64,000 nucleotides of DNA, from NCBI GenBank assembly GCA_029564595.1, contig JAKQPS010000035.1, forward strand, positions 1 through 64,000. Reading direction: 5' to 3'. Shown in pieces: positions 15,259 through 23,822 of this stretch. How positions within the stretch are numbered: position 1 is the first letter of the stretch; every line of letters begins with the position of its first letter. This stretch comes from a bacterium (lineage in GTDB: Bacteria; UBP15; UBA6099). A program made the translations under genes and the position numbers. Under the pieces are notes generated by a model. That model was not told where the DNA came from and did no database searches. It saw nothing but the letters and a program-made list of their open reading frames with translations.

Positions 15259-16589
15259 GACAGGACCTCCTCGAGCGCCTCGGCGAGGCGTCCGATTTCT
15301 TCTTTGGTTCTCTTTTCAGTCACGGCGACCAGCATGGAGCGCTCCATGCCCTCGTAATATCTGCCGAGAGGGAACCCGGCGGCGAACCCTTTTTCGATTA
15401 GGTCGCCGATGACTGTTCCGGCGTCGCGGGGCAGTTCGACGGCGAACTCGTTGAATGTGGGAGCCGGGTATTTGATGTTGACTCCGGGAATCTGCGAGAG
15501 TCTCTTGCGGGTGTACGCGGCTTTCTCGGCGCATACGCGGGCTACCTGCTGAAGGCCGCCTTTTCCGAGCAGGCACATGTAGACGAGGGCGGACAGGGCG
15601 CAGAGGGCTTCGTTGGAGCAGATGTTGCTTGTCGCCTTCTCGCGGCGTATGTGCTGCTCGCGCGTCTGAAGCGTGAGGACGAATCCGCGCCTGCCTTGCG
15701 AATCCTCGGTGGCTCCGACAATTCTGCCGGGCATGCGGCGGGCGTTGTCCGCGCGAGCGGCCATGAAGCCGAGGTACGGCCCGCCGAACGACAGAGGCAG
15801 GCCGAGGCTCTGCCCTTCCCCCGTCACAATGTCGGCCCCCATAGCTCCGGGCGGCTTGATCAGTCCGAGCGAAAGCGGATAGACCGAGCAAATAACCATT
15901 GCTCCTGCTTCTTTGGCCATTTTGGAGACATCCGAGAAATCGTCCACGCAGCCGAAGAAGTTAGGGTTCTGGACTATGACGGCGGCGATGTCCGAGCCGA
16001 GGGCGTCTTTGATTTTTTTGCGGTCCGTCACTCCGCCTGAAATGGGTATCTGCTCGAACTGGAGACCGAGGTTGGATGTGTAGCTTTCGAGCATGACGCG
16101 GTAGATGGGGCTGACGCCCTGATCGACGATGATTTTTTTTCTGCCGGTGGCGCGGACGGCCATCATGGAGGCTTCGTAGAGGGCGGTTCCGCCGTCGTAC
16201 AGGGAGGCGTTGGAGACGTCCATCTCGACCAGCCTGCATATCGCCGTCTGGTACTCGTATATCGCCTGAAGCGTTCCCTGCGATGTTTCGGGCTGGTAGG
16301 GGGTGTAGGCGGTGTAGAACTCGCTGCGGGATACTATGGGGTCGACGGCGGCGGGGATGAAGTGGTCGTAGAATCCGCCTCCTACGAAGTTGACGAGCTG
16401 GGTGGCGTTCTTCGCGGCAAGCCCGCGCAGCGTTCTGAGAACCTCGTGCTCAGGTTTGCCTTTCGGCAAATCAAAGGAGCGGGGCGACAGCGACGCGGGG
16501 ATGTCGGCGAAAAGGTCGTCCAGAGACGAAGCTCCGACCGCTTCGAGCATCTCGTTCAGTTCTTCTTCGGTGTGGGGTATATATGGCAT
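15255..16589 (-). CDS. gcvPA: Glycine dehydrogenase (decarboxylating) subunit 1 (444 aa)
   Basis: N-terminal-half partner of the split P-protein. Begins [27 protein letters not shown] and contains the [34 protein letters not shown] block and [15 protein letters not shown], all typical of GcvPA. The two subunits form an alpha2-beta2 tetramer in the cytoplasm. The start follows AAGGAGG. A GNAT acetyltransferase gene ends 22 bases upstream on the same strand, so the run 17829 to 13804 may be one transcript. I see no glycine riboswitch ahead of it. Confidence 0.96.
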   Translation of the reverse strand: MPYIPHTEEELNEMLEAVGASSLDDLFADIPASLSPRSFDLPKGKPEHEVLRTLRGLAAKNATQLVNFVGGGFYDHFIPAAVDPIVSRSEFYTAYTPYQPETSQGTLQAIYEYQTAICRLVEMDVSNASLYDGGTALYEASMMAVRATGRKKIIVDQGVSPIYRVMLESYTSNLGLQFEQIPISGGVTDRKKIKDALGSDIAAVIVQNPNFFGCVDDFSDVSKMAKEAGAMVICSVYPLSLGLIKPPGAMGADIVTGEGQSLGLPLSFGGPYLGFMAARADNARRMPGRIVGATEDSQGRRGFVLTLQTREQHIRREKATSNICSNEALCALSALVYMCLLGKGGLQQVARVCAEKAAYTRKRLSQIPGVNIKYPAPTFNEFAVELPRDAGTVIGDLIEKGFAAGFPLGRYYEGMERSMLVAVTEKRTKEEIGRLAEALEEVLS

Positions 16590-16611
16590 TTCTCGCCTCC
16601 TTAAATGGCGT

Positions 16612-17271
16612 TCACAGCAGTTTGACGCAGACTATTCCGTAAAGGTCTTGCGGATGCAGCGGGGCGAAGACGGTCTCGGACATCCTCAGGCGCGAGTACA
16701 CGGAGAACCCAAGCTTTGCGTAGAAGGGGAGAGCCGAGCGGTGCGCGCTGGAAGTGCCCAAGTGAACTCCCTTAACGCCCAGTCCGCGCAGATAGTCCAT
16801 GTACTCCAGCATTATTTTCGAGCCTAGCCCGGCGCGGCGGTATTGCGGCAGAAAGTCGATGTGCAGATGCGCCGGATAGACGTCTGTCGGGGTAGCTATG
16901 TGTTCTCCGCGAATCATCGCAGAGAGGCTTCGCCTGATGTAAAGGAGGTCTTTCGGCGTCAGCTTGTATCTTCCGGATATTATGCCGCGCAGCAGGGCCG
17001 GGTAGATTTCTCTTTTTGTCACACTGTCGCACGCCGCGGTGTCCGGGCATCCGAGCAGGTATCCGGCAATCTCGCCGTCGGCCATCGCGAGGAAATTGTG
17101 GGAGGCGTCGTAGTCCGTGTAATAGAGGGTGAGCATGTCGGCGAAGAGGTCGAAGTTGTCGAAGTACGGGGCGACCGTTTCGCCGCCGAAGCCGGTGTCG
17201 TACACTATACGGCGCACGGCCTCGCGGTGCGCGGGATTGGAAGGGTCGTATCTGACGATTTCTTTTTTCAT
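16612..17271 (-). CDS. GNAT-family N-acetyltransferase (219 aa)
   Basis: Acetyl-CoA-dependent acyltransferase fold. Motif A is LHIDFLPQYRRAGLGSKIMLEYMDYL (about residues 135-160), with the R-x-x-G-x-G/A acetyl-CoA loop; motif B follows with LGTSSAHRSALPFYAKLGFSVYSR. The N-terminus IVRYDPSNPAHREAVRRIVYDTGF looks like the substrate side. The acceptor (small molecule or protein) cannot be told. No clear ribosome site precedes ATG 17271. It lies between gcvPA (22 bases) and an HNH gene (42 bases) on the same strand. Confidence 0.85.
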   Translation of the reverse strand: MKKEIVRYDPSNPAHREAVRRIVYDTGFGGETVAPYFDNFDLFADMLTLYYTDYDASHNFLAMADGEIAGYLLGCPDTAACDSVTKREIYPALLRGIISGRYKLTPKDLLYIRRSLSAMIRGEHIATPTDVYPAHLHIDFLPQYRRAGLGSKIMLEYMDYLRGLGVKGVHLGTSSAHRSALPFYAKLGFSVYSRLRMSETVFAPLHPQDLYGIVCVKLL

Positions 17272-17313
17272 GTCATGGATGTCGCGGCGTTGGACGAGGG
17301 CGCTGCGGGTTCC

Positions 17314-17829
17314 TTAGTTGATTTCTCCTGACAGCGGGACCGCGTACGGCACGTATTTCTCCCAGTCTTCCCTGAAGCAGGCCTGAAGGGTGGGGGTGAA
17401 CTGGGGCGCGCGCGGCGTCTTGCGGAGCTTCATCCCCGCCGCTTCCGGAGTGCGGTTCCCCTTTTTCACGTTGCAGTGCTTGCACGCCGTAACGAGGTTC
17501 TCCCAGCAGGTTTCCCCGCCGAGCGAGCGCGGCATGATGTGGTCGAGAGTAAGCTCCGCGGCCTTGCGGGTCTTGCCGCAGTATTGGCACGTGTGGTGGT
17601 CGCGCATGAAGACGTTCCCTCTTGAGAACGGCACTTGCATGCGCGGCTTCTTCACGTAGTAGTTCATCTTGATGACCGACGGCATGTCGAATTCCTGAAA
17701 CTGAGAGCGGGCGGAGCGGTCGCGTTGTTCCAGCATCTCCGCTTTGCCGGAGAAGACGAGACATATCGCGCGTTGCCAGCGTGTGATGTTGAGCACCTCG
17801 TAGCTTGCGTTGAGAACCAGCACGTCCAT
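17314..17829 (-). CDS. HNH endonuclease family protein (171 aa)
   Basis: The N-terminus MDVLVLNASYEVLNITRWQRAI is the conserved opening of a widespread chromosomal HNH family. The nuclease core shows two zinc pairs, C81-x2-C84 and C116-x2-C119, around LTLDHIMPRSLGGETCWENLV, with Asp96-His97 as the catalytic His region and Asn111. This stand-alone type is found in many bacteria with an unknown housekeeping or repair role; I see no restriction or phage genes near it. AAGGAG lies about 12 bases before the start. Confidence 0.88.
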   Translation of the reverse strand: MDVLVLNASYEVLNITRWQRAICLVFSGKAEMLEQRDRSARSQFQEFDMPSVIKMNYYVKKPRMQVPFSRGNVFMRDHHTCQYCGKTRKAAELTLDHIMPRSLGGETCWENLVTACKHCNVKKGNRTPEAAGMKLRKTPRAPQFTPTLQACFREDWEKYVPYAVPLSGEIN

Positions 17830-17911
17830 GATGATATCAACGCTCCTTGTGAGCCGCGGAGGGCGCGCCCCCGCGTTAATGCCCGGCCCGGAAAGTCAAA
17901 TCCGGGGAAGA

Positions 17912-17939
17912 GGCGGCGCGGCCGTCCCGCCGCGCCGCC
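17912..17939. terminator. GC hairpin between trpB2 and the HNH gene
   Basis: GGCGGCGCGG (17912-17921) and CCGCGCCGCC (17930-17939) form a 10-bp all-G/C stem with an 8-base loop, 19 bases beyond the trpB2 stop. No T-run follows, so it may be only a pause or processing site. Confidence 0.35.
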
Positions 17940-17957
17940 GCCTGTTGTCAAGCGTCT

Positions 17958-19250
17958 TTACATCCTGCCGCTGAAATACGCGTCGTACGCTCCCATGTCA
18001 AAATGCCCGTGCCCGCTCAGTCCGAACAGGATGGTTTTGCTCTCTCCGCTTTCCTTGCACTTCAACGCCTCGGCGACCGCGCCGTGTATCGCGTGCGCGG
18101 ATTCCGGAGCCGGGATATGTCCTTCAGTCCTCGCGAACAGCACGGCGGACTCGAAGATCTGTTTCTGTTCGACGGATATGGCTTCCATGATGCCGTCGTG
18201 AATGAGGTTGGAGACGATGGGCGCTCCGCCGTGATACCTGAGGCCGCCCGCGTGTATCGGAGCCGGCATGAAGTCGTGCCCCAGCGTGTACATCATCATC
18301 AGCGGCGTCATCCCAGCCACGTCTCCCACATCGTACTCGTATTTCCCTTCGGTGAGCGACGGGCATGACTTCGGTTCGACCGCCACGAAGCGGATGTTTT
18401 TCCCGCCCAGTTTGTCCGGCAGGAAGGGCAGGGTAAGCCCGGCGTAGTTGCTTCCGCCGCCATGACACCCCACCACCACGTCCGGGTATTCGCCCACAGC
18501 CGCCATCTGTTTTATGCACTCTTGCCCGATGACTGACTGGTGTAGCAGCACGTGGTTGAGCACGCTGCCAAGCGCGTATTTCGTGTCTTCGCGCCCCGCA
18601 GCGTCTTCCACCGCCTCGCTGATGGCCAGACCGAGGCTGCCGGAGCATTCGGGGTCTTTTTCGAGCGCCGCGCGCCCTGCCGCGGTAAGGTTGCTCGGAC
18701 TGGGAACCACATTGGCTCCCCACGTGTTTATCAACGACTTGCGGTACGGCTTCTGGTCGAAGCTGATCCGCACCATGTACACCATGCACTCGATCCCGAA
18801 CAGGCTGCATGCGAAGCTCAACGCGCTTCCCCACTGCCCGGCTCCGGTCTCGGTGGCTATCCTTTTGACGTTTTCTTTTTTGTTGTAGTACGCCTGAGCG
18901 ACAGCCGTGTTCGGCTTGTGGCTTCCGGCGGGGCTTGTGCCTTCGTATTTGTAGAAAATCTTCGCGGGCGTTCCGAGCGCCTTCTCAAGCCCGACCGCGC
19001 GGAACATCGGGGTCGGTCTCCACAGCGCCAGTATGTCCAGCACTTCCTCCGGTATGTCGATCCAGCGTTGAGAGCTTACTTCCTGCTCGATAAGGCCCAT
19101 CGGAAACAGCGGCGTCAGAGCTTCCGGCCCTATCGGCTCTCTTGTTCCCGGATGCAGCGGCGGGTCCAGCGGTCTAGGAAGGTCGGGCAGCGCGTTGTAC
19201 CATTTCCTCGGGATCTCGTTCTGGCTAAGCGTGATCATTCTCGATTGCAT
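17958..19250 (-). CDS. trpB2: Tryptophan synthase beta-like protein, TrpB2 type (430 aa)
   Basis: PLP enzyme that joins serine and indole to tryptophan. The long N-terminus ([18 protein letters not shown]) and the length of about 430 residues put it in the TrpB2 subfamily rather than the 400-residue TrpB1. The PLP lysine is K112 in [13 protein letters not shown]; the phosphate loop is GCHGGGSN. TrpB2 enzymes usually lack a dedicated TrpA and may salvage free indole; no other trp gene is present here. AAGGAG stands 7 bases before ATG 19250. Neighbouring genes show no pathway link. Confidence 0.92.
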   Translation of the reverse strand: MQSRMITLSQNEIPRKWYNALPDLPRPLDPPLHPGTREPIGPEALTPLFPMGLIEQEVSSQRWIDIPEEVLDILALWRPTPMFRAVGLEKALGTPAKIFYKYEGTSPAGSHKPNTAVAQAYYNKKENVKRIATETGAGQWGSALSFACSLFGIECMVYMVRISFDQKPYRKSLINTWGANVVPSPSNLTAAGRAALEKDPECSGSLGLAISEAVEDAAGREDTKYALGSVLNHVLLHQSVIGQECIKQMAAVGEYPDVVVGCHGGGSNYAGLTLPFLPDKLGGKNIRFVAVEPKSCPSLTEGKYEYDVGDVAGMTPLMMMYTLGHDFMPAPIHAGGLRYHGGAPIVSNLIHDGIMEAISVEQKQIFESAVLFARTEGHIPAPESAHAIHGAVAEALKCKESGESKTILFGLSGHGHFDMGAYDAYFSGRM

Positions 19251-19345
19251 TCATTTCTCCTTTTAATCCGGCCTCGAAGGCTTTCATTTTTGCGGCGCGC
19301 GTCCAGCGCGCCCTTCGCTTTATTTTATCGGGGCGGCTCCGGCCT

Positions 19346-19585
19346 TCAGCCGGTCTCGCCTCCGTCGTTTCCCAAACCCCCGGCCCCGAATCCCGGAAAT
19401 CTCTTTTTCAACGTCTCCGCCCTGACATCCACTTCCTCTTCCGTCAGCCTGCCGCTTTCGAATATCTCGTTCAATATCCCCCGCTCGAAAAGCAGGGTCA
19501 CGATGGACACGGAGCGAACTAGGTAGTCGCCGCCTCCGCTTCCCTCGATAATTCTTTCAGTGTCCGTCATTTGTCCGTCCGTCAT
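19346..19585 (-). CDS. Small protein coupled to the acidic membrane protein (79 aa)
   Basis: Not recognised. The start ATG overlaps the stop of the 706-residue gene (ATGA, 19582-19585), a common arrangement for real coupled genes in this window. The sequence is acidic and helical in the middle (LLFERGILNEIFESGRLTEEEVDVRAETL, residues 31-59), with Gly-rich ends. No signal peptide or membrane segment. An internal ATG at 19570 is an alternative start. With no recognisable family its reality rests on the overlap and codon pattern. Confidence 0.5.
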   Translation of the reverse strand: MTDGQMTDTERIIEGSGGGDYLVRSVSIVTLLFERGILNEIFESGRLTEEEVDVRAETLKKRFPGFGAGGLGNDGGETG

Positions 19586-21702
19586 TTGCTTGAAGTTTTA
19601 ACCGCTGCTGCGCCCGCTTCGAGGGCGTCAAGTCTGTCGAGCATCGAAAGCGCTCTAGGCTCCGCCACTCGGCCTTCCGACAGAATCTGTCTAGCGCGCG
19701 ATGTCATTTCTTCGAATTCTTCTCCGCCGCCAGATGCGCTCTGTTCAGCTTTCATAATCAGCGCGCTGACGAATTCTTCGTCCAGAGCGGACGTTTTGAT
19801 GTCTTCCCGCCTTATTATTCGTATCATCATAAGGGCGTCGTCCGGCCTATTCTTTTCATTCCTCAGCTTGAAGCTCCAAGCCACAGGCAGATATGCGGAA
19901 ATTTTATTTTTGTCAGAGCCAGTGTCGGGAAGCGCCGACCTGTATTGCAGAAAGCTCGCGAGCGCGTCATCCATCTTCAACGGCTCTGACATAGCGGCTT
20001 TCTCTCCGCTTTTGTACAGGCTGTCAAGCCCGCCCAGATACACATCAGTGTATATCCTGTAACCCAAGTCCGCGAATCCCGCCAACAGCATTAGGACAAC
20101 GAAAATTGAGCTGAATATTCCGGACACGTTGACCGTCGTCCGCTCGATGATGGTGTGCTTGTGCGCCGGGCCGTACTGTTTTTTAATCTCATCTTTCGAA
20201 AGAAGGGCCTCGTCTTCTTCGTCCTTTTCGTCGGTGTTTGCGATGACGGGCGCGGGGGGCGTCGAAAAAGCCGCCGAAACCTCGGCCGCAGGCTCTTCTT
20301 GCGCTGCCTCCGCGACAGACTTAGCCTCCGCGGCCGGCTCCTCCGTCTCGATTTCCTCGGTCTGCTCCTCGACATCTTTCAACTCTTCGCCGGAGCTTTT
20401 CTTTTTCTTTCCGATGCTGAACAACTTTAGTTTTTTCATCTTTTTCGGATCGCCCGCTTCCTCGTCGGTTTTTTCAGGAGGCTCTTCCGTGGCGTTCGCG
20501 GGTCCTTCGTCGCTCATTTCGAGCAGTTCAGCCTCCTGAGGCTCGCTTTTTTTTATTTTTTTCGGTTTCTTCAAAATCGTCAGTTTCGAGAAGAAACCAG
20601 CTTTCTTCTTCACCGTAGCGGGTTCGCCGTCCGCCGCTGTTTCGTCCGCGTCCTCTTCGGCAGCCTCCGGCGTTGATTCTTTAGTTGTTTCTTCTGTATG
20701 GTCCGCCGCGGCCGCCACCGCCTCGAGCGCCTTTTTCACCTTCTCTTCATCCGGCGCGGGAGCCGGCTCAGTCTCGGCGGCGGGAGCCGTTTCCGGAATC
20801 CGAGCGCTGTGTAGCTCTTCGTCAACCAACTCAATGTCTTCAGGCGGCGGAGCGTCCGTCAGCGTTCCGGCCAGTATGTCTTCCAGCGATTTCTCTTCCT
20901 CCGCGCTTATGGGAGCCGCGTCCGACTCTGCGGTTTCTTCAGCGGCGGCGGGCGCTTCATGCTCCGTCTCTATGTCCATTTCGATGCTGTCGAATTCGCC
21001 TTTTTCCGTTTGCCCGCCGCTCCCGGCGTCCATTTCTTCGAACGCTTCGATGGCCGCGAGAGCTTCGTCTATCTCAGGTGGATTCTTCTCTTGCGGCTCC
21101 GGAGCGTTTGCTTCGCTGGCGGCTTCAACTTCCTCCGCCCGAACGTCCGTCAGCCCCGAAAGAATGATGTCTTCAGCGGAAAGCTCGGCAGCCGCGCCAA
21201 GATCGTCTGTTGCGGGAGCGTCCAATACGTCCGTCCCGACCGCATCTTGCGCGCCGGATTTCGAATCGTCGTCCCATACCCGCTCGAACTCTTCCTCGTC
21301 CAGCTTGCTTGCGGTGTAGTCCAGATCAACCGACGCGTCGGTCGAGAAATCGTTCTGCGAGCCGGATGGTCGCTCAGGGTCGCTTTTCCTTTTTAGCGCG
21401 TTCCGCTCCACAAGATCGCGCAGCGTGAGTATGCCAGCAGCGCCGAGCTTCGGCCCGCTCTTTATGGACCTCACCAACTCCAACCTGTCGGAAATGTTGG
21501 TAAAAAGCGTGTCTATGGAATCAAGCATGGACGCGTCAAGCTCCTGATCATCGTCCATAAAAACTTCTCTCGGATATCGCGATAGAGCGGCCTTCAGCAA
21601 CTCTTCGGCCTCGTCGAGCCGACCCTTGTCCATCAGCCCGGCGGCGCGGTTATATGCCATTAAGCTGTCTTCATATCTCTGTAATATTTCGTCGAATTTC
21701 AT
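19582..21702 (-). CDS. Acidic single-pass membrane protein with TPR-like N-terminus (706 aa)
   Basis: Not recognised as a known family. Residues 1-50 form a TPR-like helix pair (YEDSLMAYNRAAGLMDKGRLDEAEELLKAAL). About residues 100-510 are low complexity: Glu/Asp/Ala-rich, with Lys-rich patches such as LKKPKKIKKSEPQEAEL, and are probably disordered. One membrane segment follows (SSIFVVLMLLAGFADLGYRI, about 530-549). The last 150 residues are ordered and helical. With cytoplasmic disorder and an outside C-terminal domain it may act as a scaffold or tether. It may be translated by coupling to a 28-codon ORF that overlaps its start, since its own ribosome site is poor. Confidence 0.65.
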   Translation of the reverse strand: MKFDEILQRYEDSLMAYNRAAGLMDKGRLDEAEELLKAALSRYPREVFMDDDQELDASMLDSIDTLFTNISDRLELVRSIKSGPKLGAAGILTLRDLVERNALKRKSDPERPSGSQNDFSTDASVDLDYTASKLDEEEFERVWDDDSKSGAQDAVGTDVLDAPATDDLGAAAELSAEDIILSGLTDVRAEEVEAASEANAPEPQEKNPPEIDEALAAIEAFEEMDAGSGGQTEKGEFDSIEMDIETEHEAPAAAEETAESDAAPISAEEEKSLEDILAGTLTDAPPPEDIELVDEELHSARIPETAPAAETEPAPAPDEEKVKKALEAVAAAADHTEETTKESTPEAAEEDADETAADGEPATVKKKAGFFSKLTILKKPKKIKKSEPQEAELLEMSDEGPANATEEPPEKTDEEAGDPKKMKKLKLFSIGKKKKSSGEELKDVEEQTEEIETEEPAAEAKSVAEAAQEEPAAEVSAAFSTPPAPVIANTDEKDEEDEALLSKDEIKKQYGPAHKHTIIERTTVNVSGIFSSIFVVLMLLAGFADLGYRIYTDVYLGGLDSLYKSGEKAAMSEPLKMDDALASFLQYRSALPDTGSDKNKISAYLPVAWSFKLRNEKNRPDDALMMIRIIRREDIKTSALDEEFVSALIMKAEQSASGGGEEFEEMTSRARQILSEGRVAEPRALSMLDRLDALEAGAAAVKTSSK

Positions 21703-21785
21703 TTCGCCGCAATCCCGCTCGGATGTCTCCCGATAGGCTTTTTGAGAAGTGGCGGCGCCGCCGCCGCTTCTCTCCTGCCCGCCAT
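21699..21785 (-). CDS. Possible leaderless 28-codon leader ORF
   Basis: ATG 21785 lies 7 bases after a perfect TATAAT, so the transcript should begin at the start codon. The ORF reads MAGRREAAAAPPLLKKPIGR and eight more residues, and its stop overlaps the ATG of the 706-residue gene (ATGA). It is basic and Ala/Pro-rich and resembles nothing I know. It may exist to bring ribosomes to the next start rather than to make a useful peptide. Confidence 0.35.
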   Translation of the reverse strand: MAGRREAAAAPPLLKKPIGRHPSGIAAK

Positions 21786-21792
21786 TTCAGTA

Positions 21793-21798
21793 ATTATA
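21793..21798 (-). promoter_or_regulatory. -10 box (TATAAT) ahead of the acidic membrane protein
   Basis: TATAAT on the minus strand with TG directly in front, in a very A+T-rich 80-base stretch. The best -35 candidate is TTTGCA 16 bases upstream. Transcription is expected to start near 21785-21787. Confidence 0.55.
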
Positions 21799-21904
21799 CA
21801 TAATTTATTTGCATTGCAAACAATATATTGTATAGATTTCTCAATCTCCTTATGTAAAATCGTCGAAAAGCAGTTTGTTTTCCTCAAAAACAGCGAAAAA
21901 CCTC

Positions 21905-21928
21905 CCGGATTTTCTTGAGAAAATCCGG
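21905..21928 (-). terminator. Probable rho-independent terminator of the methyltransferase gene
   Basis: CCGGATTTTC (21905-21914) pairs with GAAAATCCGG (21919-21928) around a 4-base loop; on the minus strand the stem is followed by GAGG and a run of five T. It lies 52 bases beyond the methyltransferase stop. Confidence 0.55.
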
Positions 21929-21979
21929 CATCTAAAAACGTTTCACTAGGTTATTCTGTCGAATTATATAGAGCAAGCG

Positions 21980-23023
21980 CTATCTGACGCGGCCGACAAC
22001 CAGCAATGCGCGGCCTGCGGACATCCGGGGCGGGATTTTCCACAGCGCGCGCTCTACGATCTTCGCGCGGCGCGCGAACGCCGGGTCGCTCCAATGCTCG
22101 TCTCCGATGACCCGGCCGAGCGGGCCGTCCGCCACGTGGTGGCAGCACACTATTTTCGCGTCCCGCAACCCGGCTTCCCGCGACATCCGCTCCAGCCGCC
22201 CTGCGGACAAATATTTCACATGAAGTTCGCCTTCTACGGTGATTTCTCTCCGGACGGCTGCGCTCATCGCGCTTCCAAGCCCCGCAGCGCGCGCGTCCGC
22301 CGTCAGCGCTCCCGCCATGCTCTCCACCGAAAACGCCACCCAGCCGCCCCGCCGCACAGTCCCGGCGATTCCCGCCAGCGCCGCTTCAGGGTCGTTCAGA
22401 TAGCAAAGCGTCTCAAGGGCCAGAGCGGCGTCCATGGCGCGTGGCGCAACCGCGCCCGACAGGTCCTCCGCATCCGCCCATGCGAGGTCGTAAGACCCCG
22501 CGCCGACCCTCGCAAGCCTGCCCCACGCCGCCGTCAACGCCCTCGGCGACGCGTCCACCAGCGTCACATCGCAACCCCGTCCCGCCAGCCTTGCCGCCGC
22601 TCTCCCGACCCCGCCTCCGGCGTCCAGAACCTTCGACCCGCGCCCCAACTTATCGAATTCGTCGAACAGCAACTCTTCGTACACGTCCATCTGATATCTC
22701 TTCTTGTGGAACACCGGGGATTCTTCGTCAAGGAAATCGTTGTACTCCGAAAAATCGGACCATTCTCGCTCGTAAGCCAGAACGTTCCACAAGGAGGGTT
22801 TCCGGCGGCACAGCCGCTCCGCGTTTGGGCCGCCCGCCGCGGCAATCTTTAATTCCTCGGACATAGCTGGCCATTCAACTGAAAACTCGCCGCGCGCCGC
22901 CGCCGCGCCTAGAACATCAAGCGGTCTCGGCATACCCTCGGAAGCAAGCGCGTCCGCTGCGCTCGCCACTGTCCGGGTCTCGCCACTGGCATTGTCTCTC
23001 AACACTGCATCGCGCATCAGCAT
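21980..23023 (-). CDS. Class I SAM-dependent methyltransferase (347 aa)
   Basis: Rossmann-fold methyltransferase. Motif I is SKVLDAGGGVGRAAARLAGRG (about residues 130-150), then CDVTLVDASPRAL (motif II Asp), AWADAEDL and the post-core DAALALETLCYLNDPEAAL. The N-terminal 120 residues are not typical of small methyltransferases and include WSDFSEYNDFLDEESPVFHKKRYQMDVYEELL. The C-terminal MSREAGLRDAKIVCCHHV also fits the family. The substrate is unknown. No ribosome site precedes ATG 23023; a TAGAAT box lies 6 bases before it, so it may be leaderless. ATG 23017 (codon 3) is an alternative. Confidence 0.8.
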   Translation of the reverse strand: MLMRDAVLRDNASGETRTVASAADALASEGMPRPLDVLGAAAARGEFSVEWPAMSEELKIAAAGGPNAERLCRRKPSLWNVLAYEREWSDFSEYNDFLDEESPVFHKKRYQMDVYEELLFDEFDKLGRGSKVLDAGGGVGRAAARLAGRGCDVTLVDASPRALTAAWGRLARVGAGSYDLAWADAEDLSGAVAPRAMDAALALETLCYLNDPEAALAGIAGTVRRGGWVAFSVESMAGALTADARAAGLGSAMSAAVRREITVEGELHVKYLSAGRLERMSREAGLRDAKIVCCHHVADGPLGRVIGDEHWSDPAFARRAKIVERALWKIPPRMSAGRALLVVGRVR

Positions 23024-23153
23024 ACCGCAATTCTAGCACACCTCTCAGATCCGAAAAACGGGAGGGGCGAAACGAACCCGCAAAAAACAGGTTGGCGCGC
23101 TGAAGCTTAGAATATGGAATCGCCAAAATGATATGCGCCGAATGGCAAATGGA

Positions 23154-23822
23154 TCAGACGGCTCCGCCGGACGCCGGCATTCGCGCGGAGCGCGGGGGCG
23201 GCCGCTTTCCGGCTCTCTCAAGAAACGCCGCCGCCATAGGAGAGTCCACGCGGGCGAGCGCCGATTCTATCTGCGCGCGCATCGCGGCGTCCGAAGTCTT
23301 ATGAAGGGATATCAGCGGGATAACGGCAACCCGCGATTCAAGCTCTGCGATTGCCGCCACAGCCTCCGCGCGCACCGCGCGCTCTTCGTCCGATAGGGCT
23401 TTTATCAGCGCCCATGCCACCTCTTTGCCGCCGAGCGCGGATATGGCCCTCACCGCGTGCAGCCTCACATAAGGGTTCTTCGACAGGCGCATCCGGATCA
23501 CAAGCTCGTCGAGCGGCAGAAAAACCGAGCGGGGCCGCGGCCTATGCGCCGCCTTTGGCGCCGCCGCTCCGGGAACAGCTTCTTCGATTGATTTTTTCTT
23601 TTTCGCCGCTGCCGATTCAGCGCGCGCGCGCGACCTCAACAACTCATACGCCGCCGTCACGCGCTTGAACGCCTCCGCCGCCATCGGGTCGCCCGGATTG
23701 ACGTCCGGATGCAACGCGACCGCCTTCCGCCTGAACGCCTGCTTAAGTTCGGCCTGCGTGGCCCCCTCTTTGACCCCCAGCAGGGCGAGGCTTTTTTCCA
23801 CATTGTCTTTGGGTCGCGTCAT
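23154..23822 (-). CDS. J-domain protein with HEAT repeats (222 aa)
   Basis: Residues 8-70 are a J domain with the essential HPD at 38-40 (RRKAVALHPDVNPGD) followed by the helix AEAFKRVTAAYELL. After a Lys/Ala linker come HEAT-type repeats (YVRLHAVRAISALGGKEVAWALIKALSDEERAVRAEAVAAIAEL, about 117-160). The J domain would stimulate the ATPase of the DnaK encoded directly upstream (ATGA overlap, 23819-23822), and the HEAT part would bind the client. There is no Gly/Phe region or zinc finger, so it is not a classical DnaJ. Confidence 0.85.
   Translation of the reverse strand: MTRPKDNVEKSLALLGVKEGATQAELKQAFRRKAVALHPDVNPGDPMAAEAFKRVTAAYELLRSRARAESAAAKKKKSIEEAVPGAAAPKAAHRPRPRSVFLPLDELVIRMRLSKNPYVRLHAVRAISALGGKEVAWALIKALSDEERAVRAEAVAAIAELESRVAVIPLISLHKTSDAAMRAQIESALARVDSPMAAAFLERAGKRPPPRSARMPASGGAV

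Noticed and set aside
16590-16611. Glycine riboswitch ahead of gcvPA
   Set aside because: Only 22 bases separate gcvPA from the GNAT gene, too short for the aptamer.
21699-21887. 62-codon ORF upstream of the acidic membrane protein
   Set aside because: Its start lies upstream of the predicted transcription start; only the last 28 codons could be translated.
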